From NCBI GenBank assembly GCA_964236105.1, contig CAXSBC010000008.1:124001-188000 (forward strand): DNA of 64,000 nt, written 5' to 3'. Of the stretch, positions 7,997 through 16,644 are shown piece after piece. The number at the start of each line of letters is the position of its first letter. Position 1 is the first letter of the stretch. Position numbers and translations under genes: made by a program. Under the pieces are notes generated by a model, which made no database searches, had not been told where the DNA came from, and saw only the letters and a list, made by a program, of their open reading frames with translations. The stretch comes from Lichenicola sp964236105. Its GTDB lineage: Bacteria; Pseudomonadota; Alphaproteobacteria; Acetobacterales; Acetobacteraceae.

Positions 7997-9012
7997 CGCG
8001 TCTGTCTCCGCCCGCCCGCGGTGACGGCGACCAGGATCATCACCCCCTCGCCGGCGGAGTACCAGATCGGCGGCACATGCACGAACACCAGGGCGGTCAG
8101 GATGACGCTGAGGAACAGCGCGCCGAGCACCGTGCCGATGACGCTGCCGCGGCCGCCGGCGATGGCGGTGCCGCCGATCAGCGCGACCGCGATCGATTGC
8201 AGCTCCATATGGTCGCCGGTGCCGGTGGTGACGGTGGCCGAGCCGGTATAGGACACGAACATCAGCCCGGCGAGTGCGGCCAGCACGCCCGAGATCGTAT
8301 AGGCGCCGACCTGCGTGGCGGTGACCGGGATGCCGGCATTATAGGCGGCGACCTGGTTGTTGCCGATCGCCAGCAGCGCGCGGCCGAACCGCGTATGGCT
8401 CAGCATGAACCAGACCAGCAGCAGCACCAGGCCCAGCACCAGCACCGGGATCGGCACCGGCAGCAGCGGCGACAGCACGCCGTTGCCCAGCGTCGCATAG
8501 GCTGGCGGCACCGAATCGACCTGGGTGCCGTTCGAGTACAGGAAGATCAGCCCGCTATAGAGGCTGTAGGTGCCGAGCGTGGTGATGATCGGCGGGATCG
8601 TCAGCTTGGCCACCAGCAGGCCGTTGACGGTGCCGAGCACCAGCCCGATCGCCAGCGCGATCGCGAACGCGCCCCAGAGCGGCAGGCCGCTGCTTGTCGC
8701 CAGCAGGCCGGTCACCATGGCGCTCAGTCCCAGCACCGGCGCCACCGACAGATCGATGCCGCGCGTCGCGATCACCAGCGTCTGGCCCAGCGCCAGCAGC
8801 GACAGCACGACGCAGTTCAGCAGCATGAAGCGCAGGTTCTGCAGCGACATGAAGTTGTGGTGGATGGCGCCGACCGCCAGCACGGTGACCACCGTCACCG
8901 CGACCAGGACGATCTCGCGCACGTCGCGACGAATACGCGGCCTGCCAGGCCCCGGTCCGGCCTGGCCCGGCAGCGGCAGGGTGGTGCCGGCCGGCAGTGC
9001 CGGCGCGTTCAT
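7993..9012 (-). CDS. Sugar ABC transporter permease (RbsC/LsrC type)
   Basis: A 339-aa BPD_transp_2 permease with a proline-rich cytoplasmic N-terminus (residues 1-30), then about 9 transmembrane segments. It has GIDLSVAPVLGLSAM near 85 and the coupling segment GNNQVAAYNAGIPV. It overlaps both neighbours by 4 bp (ATPase gene upstream, second permease downstream), a tightly coupled transport operon. Two different permease genes, as in the Lsr and Rha transporters, fit the binding protein type. Confidence 0.88.
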   Translation of the reverse strand: MNAPALPAGTTLPLPGQAGPGPGRPRIRRDVREIVLVAVTVVTVLAVGAIHHNFMSLQNLRFMLLNCVVLSLLALGQTLVIATRGIDLSVAPVLGLSAMVTGLLATSSGLPLWGAFAIALAIGLVLGTVNGLLVAKLTIPPIITTLGTYSLYSGLIFLYSNGTQVDSVPPAYATLGNGVLSPLLPVPIPVLVLGLVLLLVWFMLSHTRFGRALLAIGNNQVAAYNAGIPVTATQVGAYTISGVLAALAGLMFVSYTGSATVTTGTGDHMELQSIAVALIGGTAIAGGRGSVIGTVLGALFLSVILTALVFVHVPPIWYSAGEGVMILVAVTAGGRRQTR

Positions 9013-10571
9013 GCAGCCTCTCCGACGCCGGCACCAAGACCGGCATGGCTGAGATAGGACCGGCCGACGCGCTCCGGCGTGATCGCGTCGCCCTGCAGCT
9101 CGGCGACAATGCGGCCTTCATAGACCGACAGGATGCGGTCGCAGAGCCGCACCAGCTCCTCCATCTCCGACGAGATCACCAGGATCGCCATGCCGTCCTG
9201 CGCCAGCGTCTCGATCAGTTCGTAGATCTCGTCCTTGGCGCCGACATCGACGCCGCGGGTCGGCTCGTCCAGGATCGCGACACTCGGCGACAGCCCCATC
9301 CACTTGCCGAACACCACCTTCTGCTGGTTGCCGCCGGAGAGCTGGCGCAGCGTCTGGTCGGTGCCGGCACAGCGCACCCGGTAGCGCGACACCGTCTCGG
9401 CGCCGATGCGGTCCTCGTCGCCCCGGTCCATCAGCCCGAAGCGGCGCCGCACCCGTTCGATCAGGCCGGAGGTGACGTTCTCGGCGATGGTCATCGGCAG
9501 CACGGCCCCGTGCCGGGCCCTGTCCTCCGGCGCATAGACCAAGCCCTTGCGGATGATCTCGTGCGTCGGCAGGTCCGAGATGTCGTGCCCGTCCAGCACC
9601 ACGCGGCCGGCATCGCGTCCGCGCAGGCCGAAGATCGTTTCCGCGATCTCGGTGCGGCCGGCGCCGACCAGTCCGGCCAGCCCCAGGATCTCGCCGCGAT
9701 GCAGGGTGAAGCCGATCTCGGCGAAGCGCGGCGCATGCGCCAGCCCCTCGACCGTCAGCGCCGGCTGGTCGGTGGCGCACGACCAGCTGCGGCGCGGGAT
9801 CGTGCGCATCTCGCGCCCGACCATCTGCGACAGCAGCCGCGTGCGATCGAAGGCCTCGCGCGTCACGCTCTCGACCAGCACCCCGTCGCGAAGCACGCTG
9901 ATGTCGTCGGAGATCTGCAGCACCTCGTCCATACGGTGGCTGATGAAGGCGAGCGTGTAGCCCTCGTCGCGCAGCCGCCGCATGGTGCCGAACAGCCGCT
10001 CCACCTCGTGCATGGTCAGCGGCGAGGTCGGCTCGTCGAACAGGATCACCCGGCAGCCGCGCAGTAGCGCCTTGGCGCACTCCACCTGCTGCTGCTGCGC
10101 GATCGACAGCAGCCGCGCTGGGGCGTCGACCGCGATGTCGAGGCCCAGCGTCTCCAGCGCGTCGCGCGCCCGGCTGCGCATCGCCGACCAGTCGATCCGG
10201 CGCGGGAAGCGGCCGGTGGTCGGCAGCTGGCCGACGAACATGGTCTCGGCGACGCTGAGCTCGGGCATCAGCGCCGGCTCCTGCGGCACCAGATAGATGC
10301 CGTGCGCATGCGCGTCGTGCGGCGAAGCAAAGGACAGCGACGCGTCGTCGAGATGCAGCGTGCCGGCGTTGGGAGCGACGATGCCCGCCATCACCTTGAA
10401 CAGGGTGGACTTGCCGGCGCCGTTCTCGCCCATCATCGTATGCACCCGGCCCGGATGCAGCGACACGCTGATGCCGCGCAGCACCGAGACGCTGCCGTAG
10501 CTCTTGGTGATGTCGGTGGCGCGGTAGGTCCCGCTCCCCCCATCCGCGCGTGCGCCTACGGCCTGCGACAT
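9009..10571 (-). CDS. Sugar ABC transporter ATP-binding protein, two ABC domains (RbsA/LsrA type)
   Basis: A 520-aa duplicated ATPase. Domain 1 has Walker A GENGAGKST (near 50), Q-loop VPQEP and Walker B VILFDEPTS. Domain 2 has a degenerate P-loop GLVGAGRTE, signature LSGGNQQKV and Walker B AILDEPTRGVD. Degeneration of the second P-loop is usual for RbsA/MglA-type ATPases. The first-domain signature is unusual (LLSIAQQQQVE replacing LSGGQQ). First gene of the importer operon, it starts about 105 bp from a palindromic operator and faces the LacI-type regulator. Confidence 0.88.
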   Translation of the reverse strand: MSQAVGARADGGSGTYRATDITKSYGSVSVLRGISVSLHPGRVHTMMGENGAGKSTLFKVMAGIVAPNAGTLHLDDASLSFASPHDAHAHGIYLVPQEPALMPELSVAETMFVGQLPTTGRFPRRIDWSAMRSRARDALETLGLDIAVDAPARLLSIAQQQQVECAKALLRGCRVILFDEPTSPLTMHEVERLFGTMRRLRDEGYTLAFISHRMDEVLQISDDISVLRDGVLVESVTREAFDRTRLLSQMVGREMRTIPRRSWSCATDQPALTVEGLAHAPRFAEIGFTLHRGEILGLAGLVGAGRTEIAETIFGLRGRDAGRVVLDGHDISDLPTHEIIRKGLVYAPEDRARHGAVLPMTIAENVTSGLIERVRRRFGLMDRGDEDRIGAETVSRYRVRCAGTDQTLRQLSGGNQQKVVFGKWMGLSPSVAILDEPTRGVDVGAKDEIYELIETLAQDGMAILVISSEMEELVRLCDRILSVYEGRIVAELQGDAITPERVGRSYLSHAGLGAGVGEAA

Positions 10572-10676
10572 TGCGACATGCTCCTGTATCGTCCCGTCAT
10601 GGGCTCGCTTCTCTGTTTCGTGCGACCAGGGGTCGGACGAGCGGGCGGCCTTGCCTCACCACTTAGCGCCGGCTGT

Positions 10677-10692
10677 ATGGTAGCGCAACCAT
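10677..10692. promoter_or_regulatory. LacI-family operator candidate
   Basis: ATGGTAGCGCAACCAT is a 16-bp palindrome with a central CG and a single mismatched pair, the classic shape of LacI/GalR-family operators. It lies in the divergent gap between the importer operon (start 10571) and the lacI-type gene (start 10758), so it could autoregulate the repressor and control the transporter and downstream genes. Confidence 0.65.
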
Positions 10693-10757
10693 GGAAATCG
10701 ACGGCCGGTCCGATCGGCGGTGGCGGCTGCAGGCGGGGGCGGGTAGGGTGGCGATCG

Positions 10758-11792
10758 ATGAGCCAGCGTTCCACCCTGCAACGCCCAGCCGGCCTGCGCT
10801 CGGTCACCTTGAAGGACGTCGCCGAACGCGCCGGCGTGGCACCCATCACGGTATCGCGCGCGATCAACACGCCAGACAGCGTGTCCGCGCCGCTGCGCGC
10901 CCAGATCGATGCCGCGGTCACCGCACTCGGCTATGTGCCGAACCGTTTCGCCGGCATCCTCGCCTCCGCCCGCAGCCGCGTGGTGCCGGTGATCGTGCCG
11001 TCCCTGTCGAACGCGGTGTTCATCGAGGTGATCGCGGGCGTGCAGACGGTGCTGGAGGCCGAGGGCTACCAGGCGCTGCTCGGCAACACGCACTATGACC
11101 TGGCGCGCGAGACCGAGCTGGTCTCGACCCTGCTGGGCTGGTCGCCGGCCGGCATCATCGTGGCCGGCCTGCGCCATGCGGAGCGCACGCGGACGCTGCT
11201 GCGCGACTGCGGACGGCCGGTCGTGGAGATCATGGAGATCGGCGCCCGCCCGATCGACATGAATGTCGGGCTGTCGCACGTGCAGGCCGGCGCGATGATG
11301 GGACGTCACCTGATCGAGCGCGGCTATCGCCAGATCGGCTTCATCGGCGGCCGGCTCGATGCCGACTACCGGGCGATGCAGCGCTATATCGGCCTCGACC
11401 GCACCCTGGGTGCCGCCGGTCTCGATCGCCGTCCGCCCTTCGGCCATCCCGAGAAGTCCAGCCCGGAGCTCGGCGGCGACCAGCTGCTCGCGGTGCTGGC
11501 GCAGGCGCCCGAGCTCGACGCGCTGTTCTTTGCCAATGACGACCTGGCGGTCGGCGCGCTGCTGCGCGCAGCCCGCGAGGGCATCGCCGTGCCGGGGCGG
11601 ATCGCGGTCGCCGGCTTCAACGGGCTCGGCATCAGCGCCCTGACCAGCCCGTCCCTGACCACCATCGTGTCGCCGCGTCGCGAGATCGGCGAGATCGCGG
11701 CCCGCAAGCTGCTCGCCCGTGTCACGGGCGATCCGGACAGCCGGGCGCGCGTCGATGTCGGCTGCCGCCTCGCCATCCGGGAAAGCACCTGA
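10758..11792 (+). CDS. LacI-family transcriptional regulator
   Basis: A 344-aa regulator. The N-terminal helix-turn-helix reads VTLKDVAERAGVAPITVSRA (residues about 16-35), with the hinge region YVPNRFAGILASARS. A periplasmic-binding-protein-like sensor follows (VPVIVPSLSNAVF to the C-terminus), including FFANDDLAVGALL and GFNGLGIS. I chose the ATG at 10758 because it places the HTH at the usual distance; a much longer upstream frame is antisense to the ATPase gene. It most likely represses the divergent importer/SDR/racemase operon until a sugar acid or its intermediate binds. Confidence 0.88.
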   Translation: MSQRSTLQRPAGLRSVTLKDVAERAGVAPITVSRAINTPDSVSAPLRAQIDAAVTALGYVPNRFAGILASARSRVVPVIVPSLSNAVFIEVIAGVQTVLEAEGYQALLGNTHYDLARETELVSTLLGWSPAGIIVAGLRHAERTRTLLRDCGRPVVEIMEIGARPIDMNVGLSHVQAGAMMGRHLIERGYRQIGFIGGRLDADYRAMQRYIGLDRTLGAAGLDRRPPFGHPEKSSPELGGDQLLAVLAQAPELDALFFANDDLAVGALLRAAREGIAVPGRIAVAGFNGLGISALTSPSLTTIVSPRREIGEIAARKLLARVTGDPDSRARVDVGCRLAIREST

Positions 11793-11933
11793 CCGGACCG
11801 GCGACTGCGCGCGCTCCGGCCAGGGCCCATGCCGCAAGCGCAAGGGAGGCGTCGTCGCGAACGTGAAAGGCGGCCATACCGCCGCGGGCTGAGGCGATGC
11901 TATGAGCGTCGGCAGCATCGGAGACGCACGCGC

Positions 11934-14087
11934 ATGGCTTTCAAGGTCCAGGTCGGTCCGCCGCAGATCGCCATCCACCAGGCCCAGACGGTGCTGATCT
12001 CGGAGGATAGCGGGCAGATCGTCTGGCCGACCGACAAGGGCCTCTATTTCCGCGACACCCGGCTGATCAGCGCCTGGTCGATCTTTGCCAACGGCACGCC
12101 CTGGCTGCTGCTCAACGGCGGCGCCATCACCTACTATGCGTCGCGCATCTTCCTGACCAACAACGAGGTGCTGACACAGGACGGCAAGGTGGCGGCGCGC
12201 ACGCTCTCGCTTGTCATCAGCCGCGAGATCGATGGCGGTCTCCACGAGGATCTCGACATCACCAACCACGGGCTGGGCCCGGTCCGGTTCAACCTCGAGA
12301 TCTCGTCCCGCTGCGACTTCGCCGACACCTTCGAGGTGAAGTCCGACACGATCGTCCGCCGCGGCAGGATCACCACGCAGTGGGACCCCAAGGCGCAGAC
12401 GCTGGCCAACACGTATCGCAACGCCGACTTCGTGCGCGGCGTCACCATCGCCGCGATCGGCGCCGAGGCGCTCTACGCCAACGGCCGCCTCAGCTTCGAC
12501 ATCGAGCTGGCACCCGGCGCCGGCTGGCATTGCTGCCTGCGCTACGATCTGATCGACGGCGAGCACCACATCGAGGCGCCCGGGGCCTGCGTCGCCCACG
12601 ATGCCGACAACCGTCATGCGCAGGATCTGCACGACTGGCAGAACCGGGTGCTGAAGATCACCACCCCCAACGAGGAGTTCTACCGCTTCTTCCACCAGGC
12701 GATCGACGACATGGCGGCACTTCGCCTGCCGATGGGCCAGGACAACCACATGGTGTTCCTGCCTGCCGCCGGGCTGCCCTGGTTCATGGCGCCGTTCGGT
12801 CGCGACAGCCTGATCGTGTCGCTGCAGAACATCACGGTGTATCCCGATTTCGCCCGCGGCGCGCTGGAGATCCTCGGCGGGCTGCAGGCGACCGAACGGG
12901 ACGACTACCGCGACGCCGAGCCGGGCAAGATCATGCACGAGCTGCGCTATGGCGAACTCGCCCACTTCAAGCTGATCCCGCACACGCCCTATTACGGCAC
13001 CGCCGACGCCACCCCGCTCTGGCTCATCACCTTCCATGCCGCGTGGCGCGCGACCGGGGATCAGGACCTGCTCGATCGTCATCTCAAAACCGCCGAAGCC
13101 TGCCTGGCCTGGATCGACGATTTCGGCGACCGCGACGGCGACGGCTTCCAGGAGTACCAGACGCGCTCGACCGCCGGTTACGAGAACATGGGCTGGAAGG
13201 ATAGCGGGGACGCGGTCATGTATCCCGACGGCACCCTGGTGCGCGGACCCAAGGCGCTGTGCGAGCTGCAGGGCTACGTCTACGATGCCTGGCGTCGCAT
13301 GGCGCAGATCTACGACGCCACCGGCAACGCGGCGCGGGCGGCCGAGCTGCGCGCCAAGGCGGGCCGGCTGTTCGACCGTTTCAACGAGGTGTTCTGGAAC
13401 GAGGCGGAGGGCTACTACGCCTATACGCTCGACGGCGACAAGAAGCCGGTCTGGTCGATCGCCTCGAACCCCGGCCAATGCCTCTGGTCGGGGATCGTGC
13501 CGCCCGATCGGGCGGCCCGCGTGGTGGCGCGCCTGATGAAGCCCGACATGTGGTCGGGCTGGGGCATCCGCACCCTGTCGGCCGACCACGTCTCGTTCAA
13601 TCCCTACGCCTATCAGCTTGGCGCCGTTTGGCCGCACGACAATTCGCTCATCGCGCTCGGCTTCAAGCGCTACGGTTTTGGAGCGGAGGCGGCGCAGATC
13701 GCGCGCGACATCAGCGGGGCTGCCAGCCACTTCCAGAGCAGCCAGCTGCCGGAGCTCTATGCAGGCATCCAGAAGGACGGCACCAACTTCCCGGTGCAGT
13801 ATCTCGGAGCCAACGTTCCGCAGGCCTGGGCCGCCGGCTCGGCCTTCGCGCTGCTGCAGGCGATGCTCGGCCTGGTTCCGGACGCCGTCCACGGCAAGGT
13901 CTTCATCGATCCCGCGCTGCCGCCCTGGATGCCGGAGGTGACGATCCGGAGCCTGACCCTCGGCAAGCAGGATTTCTCGATCCGGTTCTGGCGCGACGGC
14001 GACGTCAACCGTCACGAGGTTCTGTCCGGCGATCCCGCGATGGTCGAGCAGCGCAGCTTCGGCGCAGCCCTCGACTCGCCCGGATAG
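11934..14087 (+). CDS. Amylo-alpha-1,6-glucosidase / glycogen debranching N-terminal domain protein
   Basis: A 717-aa protein. Residues about 10-200 match the glycogen-debranching-enzyme N-terminal beta-sandwich (TDKGLYFRDTRLIS). The rest is an (alpha/alpha)6-barrel glycosidase like the amylo-alpha-1,6-glucosidase and trehalase-like clans, with PWFMAPFGRDSL, GWKDSGDAV and VWPHDNSLIALGF carrying likely catalytic acids. It hydrolyses an alpha-glucoside or glucan side chain; the exact linkage is not readable. The start at 11934 opens directly with MAFKVQVGP. Monocistronic on the plus strand. Other glucan genes in the window (21259, 31927-36545) suggest it acts in storage-glucan or trehalose turnover. 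Confidence 0.8.
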   Translation: MAFKVQVGPPQIAIHQAQTVLISEDSGQIVWPTDKGLYFRDTRLISAWSIFANGTPWLLLNGGAITYYASRIFLTNNEVLTQDGKVAARTLSLVISREIDGGLHEDLDITNHGLGPVRFNLEISSRCDFADTFEVKSDTIVRRGRITTQWDPKAQTLANTYRNADFVRGVTIAAIGAEALYANGRLSFDIELAPGAGWHCCLRYDLIDGEHHIEAPGACVAHDADNRHAQDLHDWQNRVLKITTPNEEFYRFFHQAIDDMAALRLPMGQDNHMVFLPAAGLPWFMAPFGRDSLIVSLQNITVYPDFARGALEILGGLQATERDDYRDAEPGKIMHELRYGELAHFKLIPHTPYYGTADATPLWLITFHAAWRATGDQDLLDRHLKTAEACLAWIDDFGDRDGDGFQEYQTRSTAGYENMGWKDSGDAVMYPDGTLVRGPKALCELQGYVYDAWRRMAQIYDATGNAARAAELRAKAGRLFDRFNEVFWNEAEGYYAYTLDGDKKPVWSIASNPGQCLWSGIVPPDRAARVVARLMKPDMWSGWGIRTLSADHVSFNPYAYQLGAVWPHDNSLIALGFKRYGFGAEAAQIARDISGAASHFQSSQLPELYAGIQKDGTNFPVQYLGANVPQAWAAGSAFALLQAMLGLVPDAVHGKVFIDPALPPWMPEVTIRSLTLGKQDFSIRFWRDGDVNRHEVLSGDPAMVEQRSFGAALDSPG

Positions 14088-14186
14088 ACGACGCCCGCGC
14101 TCCTGCCGTTCGCGACCGTCGTGATCGTGCAGGCTCGACTGTCCGCTGTGATGCTCTATCGTCGAGCGGTATCTGGAGGCTGGATC

Positions 14187-15062
14187 ATGAGCAGTTCGTC
14201 GGAATACACCCCGCCAAAGACGTGGAGCTGGAACAAGGCGAGCGGTGGCCGGTTCGCGTCCATCAACCGCCCGGTGTCCGGTGCGACGCACGACAAGGAC
14301 CTCCCCGTCGGCCGGCATCCCCTGCAGCTCTACTCGCTGGGCACGCCGAACGGCGTGAAGGTCACGGTGATGCTCGAGGAGCTGGTGGCCCTCGGCCACG
14401 CGGGCGCGGAATACGATGCCTGGCTGATCAGGATCAACGACGGCGACCAGTTCGGCAGCGGCTTCGTGGCGGCCAATCCGAACTCCAAGATACCGGCCCT
14501 GGTCGATCGCAGCGGCCCGACGCCGATCCGGGTCTTCGAGTCGGGCTCGATCCTGGTGTATCTGGCGGAAAAGTTCGGTGCCTTCCTGCCCGACGAGGCC
14601 GGCGCGCGGGCCGAGTGCCTGTCATGGCTGTTCTGGCAGATGGGCAGCGCGCCCTATCTCGGCGGCGGCTTCGGCCACTTCTATGCCTACGCGCCGATGA
14701 AGATCGAATACGCGATCGACCGGTTCGCGATGGAGGCCAAGCGCCAGCTGGACGTGCTCGACCGCCGCCTCGCCGAGAGCCAATATCTGGCCGGCGACGA
14801 GTACACGATCGCCGACATCGCCGTCTGGCCCTGGTATGGCGGCCTGGCGAAGGGCTGGCTCTACGAGGCGGCGGAGTTCCTGGACGTGCAGGCCTACCGG
14901 CACCTGCAGCGCTGGGCCGACGCGGTCGGCAGCCGGACGGCGGTCCAGCGCGGCCGGATGGTCAATCGTGTCAGCGGCGAGCCTGCCAGCCAACTGCACG
15001 AGCGACACGACGCCGGCGACTTCGAGACCATGACCCAGGACAAGCTCTCGGCCGGGAACTGA
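14187..15062 (+). CDS. yghU: Glutathione-dependent disulfide-bond oxidoreductase YghU
   Basis: A 291-aa glutathione transferase-like protein. The thioredoxin-like N-terminal domain (about 45-130) has LGTPNGVKVTVMLEEL and NPNSKIPALVDR; the helical C-terminal domain carries the AGDEYTIADIAVWPWYGG motif. The long N-terminal extension before the thioredoxin fold is typical of YghU, which reduces small disulfides using two bound glutathiones. GGAGG lies 9 nt before the ATG at 14187. It is a single gene ending before a strong bidirectional hairpin. Confidence 0.88.
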   Translation: MSSSSEYTPPKTWSWNKASGGRFASINRPVSGATHDKDLPVGRHPLQLYSLGTPNGVKVTVMLEELVALGHAGAEYDAWLIRINDGDQFGSGFVAANPNSKIPALVDRSGPTPIRVFESGSILVYLAEKFGAFLPDEAGARAECLSWLFWQMGSAPYLGGGFGHFYAYAPMKIEYAIDRFAMEAKRQLDVLDRRLAESQYLAGDEYTIADIAVWPWYGGLAKGWLYEAAEFLDVQAYRHLQRWADAVGSRTAVQRGRMVNRVSGEPASQLHERHDAGDFETMTQDKLSAGN

Positions 15063-15095
15063 CCGGCTACCCGGGCGGCCTCGCGCGCGACCCGG

Positions 15096-15119
15096 GCTCC
15101 GGCCGTGTGAGGCCGGAGC
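15096..15119. terminator. Bidirectional terminator between yghU and the glycosyltransferase
   Basis: GCTCCGGCC, GTGTGA, GGCCGGAGC gives a perfect 9-bp G+C-rich stem with a 6-nt loop in the 93-bp convergent gap between the stops at 15062 (+) and 15156 (-). No clear U-tract on either side. Confidence 0.6.
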
Positions 15120-15155
15120 GTCCCGGGGCACCGCGGACAGGCGCGCCGCCTACCG

Positions 15156-15935
15156 CTAGCGTATGTCCGGATAGCGCGCCTTCAGCCCCCGATGCCGGCC
15201 CAGACCCCAGCGGATCCCGACATTGAGGTAGATCCAGTTCGCCCGCAGCCCGCCCCAGGCGGCGACCCGCCGGTCGGAGGTGATCACTACGCGGTTGATC
15301 AAACGCGTCCGTCCGAGCCGGGCATAGCGGACGCAGAGCTCGGCGTCCTCCATGACGCTCAGGCGCTCGTCGCAGCCGCCGATGGCCAGGAACTGGTCGC
15401 GCCGGAAGAACATCGCATGGTCGCCGAACAGCAGCCGCGCGCCGCGCGCGAATAGGTCCGGCCGAAACAGCAGCGGCGCATACCAGGTCTTGATCCAGTT
15501 GTGGAAGCTCGTGCCCCAGCGCACCGTGTCGGCACCGCACAGCAGCGCGGTGAAGCCGGCAAGCACCGTCGCCTGGTCGCTCAGGACCCGCCGCATCACC
15601 GCGATCGCATCGTCGGGCAGCAGGGTGTCGGCGTGCAGGATGCAGATGATCGGCGATCTGGCCGACGCGACCCCTTGGTTGATCTGGGCGGCGCGCCCCC
15701 CTGCCGCATGCTCCAGCACGACCACGCCGCCGGCGCGCGCGATGGCCACGGACCCGTCGCTGCTGCCGCCATCGATCGCCAGCAGCTCGTCCGGAGCCGG
15801 GTCCAGCGCTGCCAGCGAGCGCAGCAGGCGCGGCAGCGACGCCGCCTCGTTCAGCATCGGGATGACGATGGCGACGCCGGTCGCGCAAGGCGGACGCGGC
15901 ATGGGCTCCGACGAGCCTGGCAGCCTCGAACTCAT
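15156..15935 (-). CDS. Family 2 glycosyltransferase (TIGR04283-like)
   Basis: A 259-aa GT-A fold transferase without membrane segments. Motifs in order: VIPMLNEAASLPRLL (near 25-39), IDGGSSDGS, the metal-binding LHADTLLP (near 100), an acceptor-region GDHAMFFRR, and EDAELCVRYARLG. It resembles the stand-alone GT2 subfamily annotated as rSAM/selenodomain-associated transferase 2. Donor and acceptor are unknown, and no radical-SAM partner is nearby. Its start overlaps the end of a degenerate amidohydrolase gene by 4 bp, so it was once coupled to that gene. Confidence 0.75.
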   Translation of the reverse strand: MSSRLPGSSEPMPRPPCATGVAIVIPMLNEAASLPRLLRSLAALDPAPDELLAIDGGSSDGSVAIARAGGVVVLEHAAGGRAAQINQGVASARSPIICILHADTLLPDDAIAVMRRVLSDQATVLAGFTALLCGADTVRWGTSFHNWIKTWYAPLLFRPDLFARGARLLFGDHAMFFRRDQFLAIGGCDERLSVMEDAELCVRYARLGRTRLINRVVITSDRRVAAWGGLRANWIYLNVGIRWGLGRHRGLKARYPDIR

Positions 15936-16405
15936 GCGCGTCCGGCAGCCGCCGCCGGGAACAGGCGCAGGGCGTTGTGGCCGATGCCCTCGATCGGCTC
16001 GGCCGTGAGCCCGGCATGGTTCAGCAGGGCCTGCATGTTCACCATCATCGTCGCATCGCTGGTGCAGGGAACGCCGCAGTCCGAGCCATAGACCAGATGG
16101 TCGTGCCTGGTCGGCATCGTCGCCGCGGTATGCGGATACAGGCGGCAGAGGTGCTCCCGCATCTCCAGCCCGGCCCAGACCGGGTCCAGCCGCGGATCGC
16201 CGAGATGCGCCGCGTTATAGCGGCAGGTCGCGGCGACGCCGTCGGGACGAAGCCTGCGGCCGCTTCTTTCGATCTCCGCCAGCGTCGCGTCCGGATCCCG
16301 GCGCGGCGCCGCCGTCGCGCACCAGCACGCCTGCCGCATCGCGACCAGATGCTGCTCGCGGGTGTGCGCGTGAACGTCGATCCAGTGATCCGCCGGCAAT
16401 GCCAA
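15932..16405 (-). pseudogene. Amidohydrolase-2 family remnant with internal deletion
   Basis: A 157-codon open frame that starts like an amidohydrolase (ADHWIDVHAHT, the metal-binding HxH) and passes through a mid-protein segment (AAHLGDPRLDPVWAGL). It ends like one (DHLVYGSDCGVP, then GHNALRLFP). Intact members have about 300 residues, so roughly half the barrel is missing between LYPHTAA and the C-terminal part. The usual histidines of the middle strands are absent and the fold cannot close, so it is probably non-functional. It remains in frame, which suggests an in-frame deletion or recent decay. Confidence 0.55.
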
Positions 16406-16644
16406 CTCCCTCGAATACGGCCCTCTCCGGGCGCCCGGTGCGGCGGCCCGCGCAGCCTTCGCCCCGCTCCCCCGCGTCGGGCAGGACCGACCGCGCCGCC
16501 GACCATCAAGCCGGCCGGCTGCCGGCAGTTGCGACGCGAGCCTCGGTCGGACCGGATACTCGGGTCCTGCTCGCGATCGGGCCTGGCCCGTCGGTTCGGG
16601 CAGGTGCTTGACCGGAGCGGCCGCTTCTGCACCGACTTAGGCCC

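Noticed and set aside
10302..10757. Long N-terminal extension of the LacI-type regulator
   Set aside because: It lies antisense to the importer ATPase and its promoter; the HTH requires the start at 10758.
10656..14399. Very long minus-strand open frame (about 1247 codons) antisense to the regulator and debranching-type gene
   Set aside because: A high-G+C artefact: rich in His/Arg/Gln/Ala without domain pattern, and antisense to genes with clear motifs.
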